NCBI GenBank assembly: GCA_012862575.1 | Contig: BLSF01000103.1 | Coordinates: 1-64,000 of the forward strand | DNA length: 64,000 bases | DNA from: Parietichytrium sp. I65-24A | Taxonomy: Eukaryota > Sar > Bigyra > Thraustochytrida > Thraustochytriidae | Direction of reading: 5' to 3' | In this document: piece by piece, positions 41,310 to 50,100 of the stretch | Layout: every line of letters starts with the position of its first letter | Numbering within the stretch: position 1 is the stretch's first letter | The notes under the pieces: model-generated | Databases searched by the model: none | Told to the model about the DNA's origin: nothing | Seen by the model: the letters and a program-made list of their open reading frames with translations, nothing else | Position numbers and translations under genes: made by a program

Positions 41310-42395
41310 TTAGGGCAAGGCAGCCACGAAATATATGCAGGTGATATTTCGCTGTTCCATCTGCCCACTGACTTGCTCGAATACGCATGGATGTAGCGTT
41401 TCCTCAATAAATTGAAATCCCAAGTGCGTGATGACAGGTTTGAGCAGGTCCCAGGACAACTGCAAATCTCCAAAGTTTGCATAAGGGTAAACAAGAGGAC
41501 CGTCATTGACCCAGATTCTTGTCTGGGCATGGCCACACTCATCGGACAGTTCCCTCTCCACGGCTCCTGAATGCAGAATAGATTTAATAGCGGCGCTAAA
41601 CTCCACAGGATCACCCGCGTCCAAGAAAAAATTTGTGACCACAATATCTGCGCTCTGTGGTGCCTGGGTTGGAAACGTCCCGACCATATAGTCAAAGTCG
41701 ACGTTCGATCTGAAGAGGTCTACATCAGGGACAGCCACGGCGCGAAATCGATCTTGACTGGCTTCCCAGTTATTACTGATGTGCAACGCAGGATAAATAG
41801 ATCTTGGGCCTTGAAGTGTGGAGATATATGATACCATTTGCCCAAGAACCGGGTCGATCTCTACGGCGATTGCCTTGAATCGAGGCGAAATAGAGGCAAT
41901 TTCGTAGGCCAGTCTGCCAAGGCCAGCTCCAGGAACCAAGACCTGGAGTACAAGTTCCTCGCTATCTTGTGAAAAAGAATCCTTGAGATATCGAATGATA
42001 CGGCCCATCGACTGGTCCCGAAGTTCTTCCCCGTCTCTGCTCCAGTGTCTTTGCAACGACAAAAGCACGGAGGCGATAGTGTTTGCATCTGAGAGTGTTG
42101 ATCGAGGCGCTCCCATTGTCGAAACGATATACTCGTTGAAATCTGACACGAAATCGTCGTTCGCATCAAGAGCTCGCGTCATACCCTCCCCATCGCCGCA
42201 CCAGTCCTCCAACGAGTAGTCTGGAATAGCCTCGAAGAGCGCCTTGTGTGCTAAACAGCCAGCCTTGAGCTGGTCACGCACCAGGTCTCGGTAGCCTACT
42301 TTCCCGCCGACCATGCCAAGTCCTGACAGAGCTGAGCTGAGCACTATCAGGCGAAGCAGCTTTGGTGCGAGCATCATGCTTGAGGAGCTGGCCAT
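41310..42395 (-). CDS. N2227/carnosine N-methyltransferase-like enzyme
   Basis: 361 aa if it starts at the ATG at 42395. The frame runs upstream to 42488 but only from GTG. The first 25 residues are hydrophobic (KLLRLIVLSSALSGLGMVGG), so a signal anchor is possible. The core follows the N2227 pattern: ANDDFVSDFNEYI, a SAM motif QVLVPGAGLGRLAYEI, FKAIAVEIDPVLGQMV, DIVVTNFFLDAGDP and RIWVNDGPLVYPY. Carnosine N-methyltransferase has the equivalent VPGAGLGRL...GGxWINLGPLLYH. Activity on carnosine is not implied, and dipeptide or other N-methylation is likely. It is divergent from the SET gene at 42933. Confidence 0.75.
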   Translation of the reverse strand: MASSSSMMLAPKLLRLIVLSSALSGLGMVGGKVGYRDLVRDQLKAGCLAHKALFEAIPDYSLEDWCGDGEGMTRALDANDDFVSDFNEYIVSTMGAPRSTLSDANTIASVLLSLQRHWSRDGEELRDQSMGRIIRYLKDSFSQDSEELVLQVLVPGAGLGRLAYEIASISPRFKAIAVEIDPVLGQMVSYISTLQGPRSIYPALHISNNWEASQDRFRAVAVPDVDLFRSNVDFDYMVGTFPTQAPQSADIVVTNFFLDAGDPVEFSAAIKSILHSGAVERELSDECGHAQTRIWVNDGPLVYPYANFGDLQLSWDLLKPVITHLGFQFIEETLHPCVFEQVSGQMEQRNITCIYFVAALP

Positions 42396-42932
42396 TGGCC
42401 GACTTGCAATGTTTCTCAAGCCGGAGGAGTCCTCAACCGCCTCCAGAGCTCTTTTTTTTTCTTCTCCAAGCTCGAACCAATTTATCACAACCTTTTTCTT
42501 GCATCACGATCAGTTCGATCAGTAGTAGTACTCGGGGCATGCTTAGCATGTAACATCTCGTAGTTGATAGGACCAGCTACTTGCAGAAATAGGAAGTAGG
42601 ATATAGGAAAACATAGGATAACTAAGGTTGTCATTTTCGAGTTGCTTGTGCCTGACAACCACACGACATCACACACGCCTGTGTCGCCTGTGTGTCACTG
42701 TCACGTTTGTCCATATCTGTCCCCGGCCACACCCAGACCCACACACCCACACACCTGCGAGTGCGGAGTGGGAGTGCGGAGAGTGGAGAGCGGAGAGCGG
42801 AGAGCGGGACCCTCGATTTAAAAACCGGTGTTCGACGCGCGGACTGCCCAGGCAGAGACTTGTCTTCGAGGGCCGAGTGAATCCACCCACTGCAAGTCCT
42901 GGCAAGATCGCAGTGAATATTCCAAATTCAAA
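42396..42932. other. divergent intergenic region
   Basis: Between the N2227-like gene (-) and the SET gene (+). A CA-rich then GAGTGCGG/GAGAGCGG repeat lies around 42725-42807. No gene seen. Confidence 0.6.
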
Positions 42933-44468
42933 ATGACGGAGGCCGTCAAAAGAGCGCGCACCGAAGTGCCTGTGTTGGAGGGCTCTGACGTTGAAGCTTT
43001 CGAAGGCTGGCTGCGAGACCGCGGCGTGTGGTGGGACTCCCGCTGCGTAGAGCTGACGCGCGACCCTGCCAAAGTGATACACGGGCTTGGTGTGGTCTCC
43101 AAAAGCACAATCAAGAAAGGCAAAGTCCTCTTCAAGATACCCCGTGCTGCTTGCTTCGGTGCGAGGACACAAGAAAGCGGGGAACAGAGTGCTCAAGACG
43201 ATGCAATATTGAGCGACACGCAGAAAGACCATGTATTGAGGCTATTCCAAGTCTTGCAGAGAGACGACGCCACCGAAAATAGCAATTTGTCTGGCTGGGA
43301 GCCTCTTGTGCGGACACTACCTGATATTGACAGCTTTCGCGAGCTGCCGTGGCTGTGGGAAGATGGTTTGCAAAGGTTCAAAGGCACAGAGTTGGAGGAG
43401 GTGATAAGGGTGAAGCAAGAGAGGCTCCGGGCTGAGTTTGAGGAAGTCAAATCGCAGCTCAACATTAACTTCGAGACCTACTCTCGTGCTTGCGGTGTAG
43501 TCCTCTCGCACTTGAACCCGTGGTTCGGAACCTGCGTGGCCCCATTCGTGTACATTTTGAACTGTTCAAACCGGAACCGTCCCAACGTGGAGTTCGAAGA
43601 ATCGATATCGCGCGGCGAAGCTGAAATTGTTGGCCAGGCCATCAGAACTATTAAACCGGGAACGGAATTGACGCAGGCTTACGGGGACGAAGTTAGCGCT
43701 GCAGAGCTGATTTATCGCTGCGGGTTCTGTTTGGATGATGATGTCAAGTTGCACGACGTAATTAGTTTCACATTTGACCAAATTTTCCGTATTGCAGCAG
43801 AAAATGGTACGAGTCAAGGTGCAGAAGTGAATACAGCGTTGGAAACCATCGGGCTTTCGAAATTCGAAGTTCTCAAGTCCTCGGGCATAATGCAGGAGTC
43901 CCCGTGGGATGGGATGGAACAAACCTTCACGATAGAGATCTCCGCAGACAAACTGAAATGCTCACTTGGCACTCTTGCAATCGCATGTTATGTTTTTTCT
44001 CTAGCCCCTGCAGATTGGGCTTCTGTGTCAGAGCAAGTCCAAGCCTCGAGCGTCACTCTTTTACGCGATCACGAGGGTTGTCTGGATGAAATGGATTGCT
44101 CCGCAATTGCGTTATGTTCTGCGATCTTTCATCCTGCCCCAAAAGGAGGAGTGGCATCTCTTGTGGAAATTTTGCGTCAATGTCGCAGCTCCCAGTGTTC
44201 CGGTGAGAACGCAAATTGTGAGGACGGCTCCGATGACGGGGAAAACGAGGACGAAGATCTTTGGGAGCTTCTAATTCCAGAATTGGAATGCAAGTCGTTG
44301 CAAGGTGCAGGTCCAATGGCGATGGCGCTCCTCCACCGCCGCAAAACTTTGCTTGAGGAGAGCCAATCGCCAGATCCCAATTCCCTGGACTCGAAGTTGC
44401 GGCTTCGAGAACTACAAATTTGTGACTTGGCGAGCAAGTCGCTGGCAGAAATGGTCTCCATTTCTTGA
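42933..44468 (+). CDS. SET-domain lysine methyltransferase, SETD6/RLSMT type
   Basis: 511 aa, with ATG at 42933. Upstream in-frame codons lack coding character. After a short leader (MTEAVKRART) comes FEGWLRDRGVWWD, then the SET N-part VIHGLGVVSKSTIKKGKVLFKIP. The SET C-part has VAPFVYILNCSNRNRPNVEFE and PGTELTQAYGDEVSAAELIYRCGF. A helical C-terminal substrate-binding region follows. This is the class VII layout of SETD6, SETD3 and Rubisco LSMT. The usual LNHS that packs the cofactor is LNCSN here, so His is replaced by Cys. A late acidic insert (SDDGENEDED) is present. The substrate is unknown. It is likely nuclear or cytosolic. Confidence 0.8.
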   Translation: MTEAVKRARTEVPVLEGSDVEAFEGWLRDRGVWWDSRCVELTRDPAKVIHGLGVVSKSTIKKGKVLFKIPRAACFGARTQESGEQSAQDDAILSDTQKDHVLRLFQVLQRDDATENSNLSGWEPLVRTLPDIDSFRELPWLWEDGLQRFKGTELEEVIRVKQERLRAEFEEVKSQLNINFETYSRACGVVLSHLNPWFGTCVAPFVYILNCSNRNRPNVEFEESISRGEAEIVGQAIRTIKPGTELTQAYGDEVSAAELIYRCGFCLDDDVKLHDVISFTFDQIFRIAAENGTSQGAEVNTALETIGLSKFEVLKSSGIMQESPWDGMEQTFTIEISADKLKCSLGTLAIACYVFSLAPADWASVSEQVQASSVTLLRDHEGCLDEMDCSAIALCSAIFHPAPKGGVASLVEILRQCRSSQCSGENANCEDGSDDGENEDEDLWELLIPELECKSLQGAGPMAMALLHRRKTLLEESQSPDPNSLDSKLRLRELQICDLASKSLAEMVSIS

Positions 44469-45044
44469 TCAAGTTGATCTTTTGATCAAAAGTCTCACAC
44501 TACTACTATTACTCTCTGCCGCAGACCATGATCCAACGCCAATATGGCAGAGGGTACCACTGTTTCCACTACCGTTTGCTTATCTTGAGGAGTTTTCTCG
44601 AATAATGGCGTTTTCCATACACTTAACGAACGGTACGGGTATTGATAATCCAACGAAATTGCTCTGAAATTTGTCTTGACAACTGAACGATGTGACGTTT
44701 GTCCTAGCTAGCCTAGCAATAATCAGACTGTGAAGGCAGAACTTCTGAATTCTGAAGTTCTGAATTCTGATTTATTTTATTCTGAGTTGTGAACCGATGT
44801 ACCGGTAACGAGTAGTGACACAAAGAGTAAAGCCAGCTCTAATTCCATTTCTGAATTTTAGGTTCTCGATTTCTGATTCGAATTCTACATTTTCATGGGA
44901 ATAACAGAGGTTTTGCAAACTCAATAGTAGGGTTTCCAACTTCCGTCTATTTTTTTACAAAACAATAGAAGTAAATTTCCAGAATGCTTTTGGTGATCAG
45001 CTTTTCAAAAGCTTCAAAGGCAAAACCGCAACAAGATACACGCA
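44469..45044. other. AT-rich intergenic, two TCTGAATTCTGA boxes
   Basis: AT-rich spacer. Two copies of the recurrent 11-mer CTGAATTCTGA sit at 44745-44755 and 44760-44770, in tandem. No gene. Confidence 0.6.
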
Positions 45045-45698
45045 ATGACGTCGCAGTCGAGCACGGAAGCCCCAGTGGATGAGCTCTTTCTAGAGGTCAA
45101 CGAGGCGCTTCCCAAGCGCCAAAGTGGGCGGGGACGGCGCCATATGGCGGATCGCGACCGAACGTCTGCGCAGACAGAGGAGGGTGCACAAGCGCTGCGA
45201 GTGGAAGACTTGTTTGAACAGATTGACGAGCCTCCGCCAGAACCAACGCCAAAACCACAGACTGGCCCTGAACTTCCACCAGGCGTTGTCCTGAAACCAA
45301 CGGAGCAAACTGGCGCACAAAAGCGCATTCGAGGTGACCCTGACAACCCCGATTTCAGAAAGCGTCCTCGCAAAACGTATTCAGATGAGGACAAGCGACG
45401 TATCGCCGAGGCTGACGCGCGCGNAGTAGGATAAAACAAGGGAGGAAAGGATTTGGAATTTTGGACGAAAGCACTTGCGCGCGAGCAAATCGGCCAATCA
45501 GAAATCGCTAAGACCTCCTATGGAGCGCGTTCTTCGAGGCGTTCAAGAAGTTCAAGATCTGCGCTCGACGTACAGACACTCACGCTAAACATTAAGAGCC
45601 CATTACGTCATCTTCTTTTTGAGTCTGGAAGAATTCTCTCCAAGCTCCCACCCACCTGCTTAGCCACTCTTATGCTCCCCTACACGAGAAAATTGTAG
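45045..45698 (+). CDS. small charged protein of unknown function, broken at a single N
   Basis: ATG at 45045. About 125 residues rich in Glu, Pro, Arg and Lys run to an ambiguous base at 45424. In the same frame a TAA follows at 45432-45434. Right after it the frame is again coding-like: KDLEFWTKALAREQIGQSEIAKT, then an Arg/Ser stretch. The coding character on both sides suggests one gene damaged at the ambiguous base or by a miscalled base beside it. A real stop at 45432 or a small intron are alternatives. The central KTYSDEDKRRIAEADAR looks helical and basic. I recognise no domain. The end at 45698 is only the last stop in frame. Confidence 0.4.
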
Positions 45699-46747
45699 TA
45701 GTTACTAGCATTGAAGGGAAGCTGGTTTGCCTTACATGGAATGTAGGGGATCCCTGCAATGGCGTGCATAAGAGCGTTTATCAGATACTTTAATCCTCCC
45801 TGGTGGGGAAAGGATCGTGAGAGCCCGCTAGTGGATCCTACGAAGAGAGGTATGGTACAGAGGGTAGGGAGGGTGCACTCACAATCCGAACTTTGATGAC
45901 TTGTCTCCAGAACAGAAGAATTCCAGAGACTACTGCGACCTAGAGATATCTGCTGAGACTGCTCCCTGTCACGCCCCTCTCTCACTCTAGCTCGGCCACT
46001 AGCATCCACTATCACCCAGTAAGCCCTCCGATAGAGTATCTATCTGTCTGTCAAGTCGCCTCCGTGGTATTCCATAGTCTCCTTTGTCCGCATTGCAAAT
46101 CTGGAGTGTGGGCAAAGTGGAAATAAAGAGCTCGGAGCATCTGCGCGAGAGGGGCGGTGGCCTCAGGCTAGACAGGAGAAAGGGAGAGTCGTCGCTGACG
46201 CCTTTGCGTTCGCCGCTTCACCGCTTCACCGCGGACATCGCGAATCATTGCCCATCACTGCACGCAGAGCTGCGCACATATTGCACTGGTGGCGTACTGC
46301 CTTTTGGGGCTGATTGGCTTCGCTTCTGCTCTACAGAGCCCTATTCAACTGTCCTTTCTCTCCGCGCTCAACGCCTTCGGCGAGCTTTTGGGCCAGAAAA
46401 GTTGCGCGATCTCACCCTCTCGCCTCAAGGCGTCGAAAGAAGCGCTCTTTCAAGGCAGTTTCGTCGTCGAGCGCAAGGCAAGCCGCGGAAAAGCTTGTCC
46501 GAACACAAAGAACAAAGGAACGAATACCTTCTTGGCCGTTTTTATTAGGGATTCTAGTAGATATCCGATTAGGTCTTGGTCTGGGACATTCGTTCTCCAT
46601 TTCGGGACATTGTGCGGTTTCGCCACGTTTCTATCTTTGCTCCACATCAACTTTCTCCCCGCCTGAGACCTAGTTGGGGAGCTGTGTCTGGGTTTTCGAG
46701 CAGTCCCGCATTCTGGTTCAATCGCGAATCTCCTTGCTGCTCTTTGA
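45699..46747. other. region upstream of the PI4K-like gene
   Basis: Stretches around 46289-46560 look mildly coding in one frame, and 46576-46830 in another. No start or splice model is convincing. Upstream exons of the PI4-kinase-like gene may lie here. Confidence 0.4.
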
Positions 46748-48028
46748 AGTCAGTCTTCCAAGTCCTCGAAAGCTTGGTGGAACGACTTCTGGCCGTGCCA
46801 CCAGAGAAAAATTACAAGCTTCACGATCTCCCCCGCGGTGAGGGACGCAATCGCCAAAGTTCAAGGTTCGAAGACGGACTCGTCATCCAGAGTTCTACCC
46901 CCAAAGCTCTACAGATTTTTTGTTGGGCTGTACATCTTGGAAAAAATGTTGGTAGTTTCCTCGAGCATCTCCACCGACGGGCTGTTGAGCCTTGCTCGCG
47001 GAGACGCTGGCGTGCAGGCCTTTGTTCACGCCGACGCTAGCCGAGATCTGGACTCGCACGGATTTGCGAACTTTGAGGAAGAACAGCGCATCTCCGGAGT
47101 CGTCTCGAGCCAACAGCCTTCTCCCCGTGGCTTTGACGCCAAGAACCTAGATTCGATCGAATTGCTAAAAGATCTGGATGTTTCAAGTGCGGAGCCAGCG
47201 GCCAATGGCACCGGTGGAGTCTATTTCATCCGCACCAAAGACGAGTCTCGGCGTGTAGTCTTCAAGCCTGCTGAGGAGGAGAATGACACCACAGGAGGGG
47301 AAGGTTTTCTCAAAGAGTTTGCTGCTTACACGGTCGACAATGGCATCGCCGGCGTCCCTGAGACCACGATTGCTGTACTGCCTCTGCATGGCAGAGAACA
47401 GCAAATTGGAGCCGCACAGGCGTTCGTGGAGGATAGCGAAGACGCCGAGGACTTTGGCCCCGGTGTTTTCCCTGTGGACGACATTCACAGGATCGGAATC
47501 TTGGACATGAGGATCCTAAACTGTGACCGCCACAGCGGCAACATTATGCGGCACAAAGCCACGGGGAAATTGACTCCAATTGACCACGGCTCCGCATTTC
47601 CTTCGGCGTTCTCCGGGCAACTCGGAAATATTTCTTTTGAGTGGCTCCAATACCCTCAAGCTAAGCAGCCGTTTTCTCAGGAGCTGTTGAACTCGGTAGA
47701 GGAAATCGATACCTTTGACGATGTTCTCAAGCTTCATTCCATTGGGCTGGACGAGGGCGCACAGCTCTCGACCTGGATGAGTACCACACTGCTGAAAATG
47801 GGAGCAAAGCGTGGACTCACCCTCTTCCAGATCGCCTCCTTCTTGCAGCGTAGCGGAGATCGATCTCAGCCTTCTGCTTTAGAGGACATGTTCCACGAAG
47901 CTACTCAAGTGACCATTGACGAGGCTGGAGCTGATTTTTTTCAGGTTTTTGTGGCGTTGGCTCGCGCAGCCATTGATGCCATTGTTGTAAATGATGAGTT
48001 GTCAGGGTGCGAAGGTGATTTGGATTAA
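46748..48028 (+). CDS. PI3/PI4-kinase-like protein (gamma-type), N-terminus unresolved
   Basis: The kinase frame is solid from 46838 to 48028 (396 codons) and open back to 46748, with no ATG. Counting from 46838, there is a Gly-loop NGTGGVYF at 123-130, a Lys in VFKP (143), the catalytic DRHSGN (230-235) and IDHGSAFP with DHG at 249-251. This is the PI4K-gamma/PI3-PI4-like pattern known from plants and protists. Some members phosphorylate proteins rather than lipid. The C-terminal helices fit the family. Just upstream, the other frame reads coding-like (VFQVLESLVERLL...NYKLHD) and meets the kinase frame at a five-C run (46830-46834), so one extra C or a true frameshift may split the gene. The start lies further upstream. 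Confidence 0.75.
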   Translation, partial: SQSSKSSKAWWNDFWPCHQRKITSFTISPAVRDAIAKVQGSKTDSSSRVLPPKLYRFFVGLYILEKMLVVSSSISTDGLLSLARGDAGVQAFVHADASRDLDSHGFANFEEEQRISGVVSSQQPSPRGFDAKNLDSIELLKDLDVSSAEPAANGTGGVYFIRTKDESRRVVFKPAEEENDTTGGEGFLKEFAAYTVDNGIAGVPETTIAVLPLHGREQQIGAAQAFVEDSEDAEDFGPGVFPVDDIHRIGILDMRILNCDRHSGNIMRHKATGKLTPIDHGSAFPSAFSGQLGNISFEWLQYPQAKQPFSQELLNSVEEIDTFDDVLKLHSIGLDEGAQLSTWMSTTLLKMGAKRGLTLFQIASFLQRSGDRSQPSALEDMFHEATQVTIDEAGADFFQVFVALARAAIDAIVVNDELSGCEGDLD

Positions 48029-48225
48029 CTCTGGGGCTCTTTTTGTAGAGGCGGCCTTTACTGCTGGTTTCCAGCATAGATCGCGGAGTTAATCACTTTT
48101 CCACACTAGTCGTCAACCCGGCAATCTCGAGCTGTATCTACTTGCACTTTTCCCTCTTGTTTTAATTTATTTCCTGAAAGCTAAAAATAATGATTGTACA
48201 CACTTTGTAATCGTTGTTCACTTAT

Positions 48226-49308
48226 TCAGTCACACGTGGTCAGATCAAGGACGGTAGGCTTGATTGTGGTGGACTTGTCTTCTTCCACAATTTTGACTCG
48301 CTTAGTTTGCCTTGCTGAGTCATTCAGGTCAACAACCTCTGCAGGCCCACCTCCAGTTGCTGCTTCCCGTTCTGGAGTAGCGCTGGCGCCCTGTACCCTT
48401 GGGCGAAGACAGGTCTCGCAGGTCTCCAGTATCTTTTCATTTTGAAATGTGCAATGCTTGCACTGCCATGCACGAAACGCGCTGTCTTTTCTAAGAGCTT
48501 CCCGGCAGCTACAGGCTTCACACTCTGTCTTACTTCTTGGATTCAGCAACGTGCAGCGAGGACACACCCACTCTGCATTTTCTGTTTTCCGGTCTGTCTT
48601 TCGAGAGGCCTCAGGGTTTTGGTGCTCATCGGGCTCAATAACCTTATGCCCATTCGAAACGGTCAAACATGACCCGCTTTCCCTTAATCTAGCCTCCGCT
48701 GCCTCGCGGACATTTTCCTTCCAGGTTCGCAGCGGGTTTGAACTTTTCCCCAGTGCGAGTCCCGAGCCTTGGAACAGCTTGCGCCTTTGTGCCGCAGCCG
48801 CCAAAAGACGGCGACGCTCAGCCTGCGTCGTACCGGGCGCTTTGCCGCCCAATTGCTGGCCCTTCCCTACAAACGCGGGCCTTTGCGGGATCCCAGCCGA
48901 GGAAGAAGATGACGATGAGAACCTTGCGCCGCCCTCAAACTCATCCCAAAGCTGGTCCAGCATCTTGTAGAAATCCGCGCTATGAGCTGAATGCACATTG
49001 TGCACCAACTCGTGCAGCAGTGTTCCAACACAATTGACCCACTCCAAGAATGTGTTATTGTTTCGGCGAAGACGAATAAGGATTTTCGCGCCTTTATTGC
49101 AGTTCATTCCGAGGAGGCCATCATTCTTGGGACAGAACTCTTCCAGCTTCGGCACCTTCCAGCCATGTTTGAGCATCACCGGTTCCACCGCCTTAGCCAA
49201 CTGCGTCAGAATGTCCATAGCACGGTCACTCTCAGGCCTGCTCTTCAGAATACGTAAAGCGCCAAACTGTCCCACTCCCACGGCTGCACCAGAACCTGAA
49301 GTTGCCAT
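48226..49308 (-). CDS. Wss1/SPRTN-like WLM metalloprotease with zinc fingers and SIMs
   Basis: 360 aa from the ATG at 49308; codons upstream lack the conserved sequence. The WLM domain occupies about residues 10-130: LKSRPESDRAMDILTQLA, FCPKNDGLLGMN, and the zincin HELVHNVHSAHSADFY, with its HExxH and third His. Two RanBP2-type zinc fingers follow (W-V-C-x2-C...N-x6-C-x2-C and WQCKHC...CETC). The C-terminus ends in two SUMO-interacting motifs, EVVDLND and TVLDLTT. This matches yeast Wss1, which cleaves DNA-protein crosslinks with SUMO and Cdc48 help. Here it should act in the nucleus on crosslinked, SUMO-tagged proteins. A low-complexity Ser run follows the protease domain. Confidence 0.9.
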   Translation of the reverse strand: MATSGSGAAVGVGQFGALRILKSRPESDRAMDILTQLAKAVEPVMLKHGWKVPKLEEFCPKNDGLLGMNCNKGAKILIRLRRNNNTFLEWVNCVGTLLHELVHNVHSAHSADFYKMLDQLWDEFEGGARFSSSSSSSAGIPQRPAFVGKGQQLGGKAPGTTQAERRRLLAAAAQRRKLFQGSGLALGKSSNPLRTWKENVREAAEARLRESGSCLTVSNGHKVIEPDEHQNPEASRKTDRKTENAEWVCPRCTLLNPRSKTECEACSCREALRKDSAFRAWQCKHCTFQNEKILETCETCLRPRVQGASATPEREAATGGGPAEVVDLNDSARQTKRVKIVEEDKSTTIKPTVLDLTTCD

Positions 49309-50100
49309 CACCTTCTGGAGAGAAATTCCAGTCGGACATACTCTATAGGAGAGAATTGGTTCGCGTCCCTTGGAGGGAGACGAGCAAAACAAAGAAGGTG
49401 GGGTGGGTGGGCTCACACTGTTTAAAAAAACAAAGAAAACGTCCGCTCTCTTGCTGTGTGCACCTGCGCCGGTGAGCTGAAGCGCGGTCCTAGTCTCGTG
49501 GCTTTAGCTCAGGTCGCTGTGCGGACGACTGTGAGACACACTGAGAAACGCTGACACCCCGAGGTACTTTAGCAGCGATTACTATCGGTTAGTACCTGTG
49601 AGAGCTAACGCACATTAGGCGGTTTCCGTGCCACAGTAGCCATAGTTGCCATAGTAGCCACAGTAGCCATAGTAGCCATAGTAGCCACAGTAGCTACAGT
49701 AGCCACAGTAGCCACAGTAGCCACAGTGCAAGAGCTGAGTGCGAACTCAAGCGCGAGTACCCGAGGACACCGCCAAAGCCCTCAAAGTCTGAGCACGGTA
49801 CTCGCACTGATTGACTTGTAGCGTCTACCGCTAATTTCGCTGTGGTTCCCGAAAACAAGGGCGTCTCCCAAGAGTAGATGAGTCTGCAAGACGAGGGCCT
49901 CGTGGGTTTGGTGAACGAAAGCCGTCGGGGAGGCACTTTGGAGCCTGTCTTGACCGGTTAAAGGTGGGATTGTGCCAGGAATCTTTTTTTTTGTGCCTTC
50001 AAATCAATTCATTTGAAGACTATACATCAGGTGAAGGGAGCCGCAAAACCAACGATCGGCTTTGGCAGGCACAAACTTCACAGACTGGCAAACTCAAGGC
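49309..50100. other. divergent intergenic region with 9-bp repeat
   Basis: Between the Wss1-like gene (-) and the TMTC-like gene (+). It contains an AGTAGCCAC/AGTAGCCAT repeat (49632-49729) and an otherwise unannotated promoter stretch. Confidence 0.6.
49632..49729. repeat. 9-bp (AGTAGCCAC/T) tandem repeat
   Basis: About eleven units of a nine-base motif with C/T and small changes. Nine is a multiple of three, but no gene runs through it. Confidence 0.9.

Noticed and set aside
46084-46747. Frames upstream of the PI4K-like gene as separate genes
   Set aside because: They overlap in several frames without conserved motifs or consistent splice sites. Kept only as possible upstream exons.
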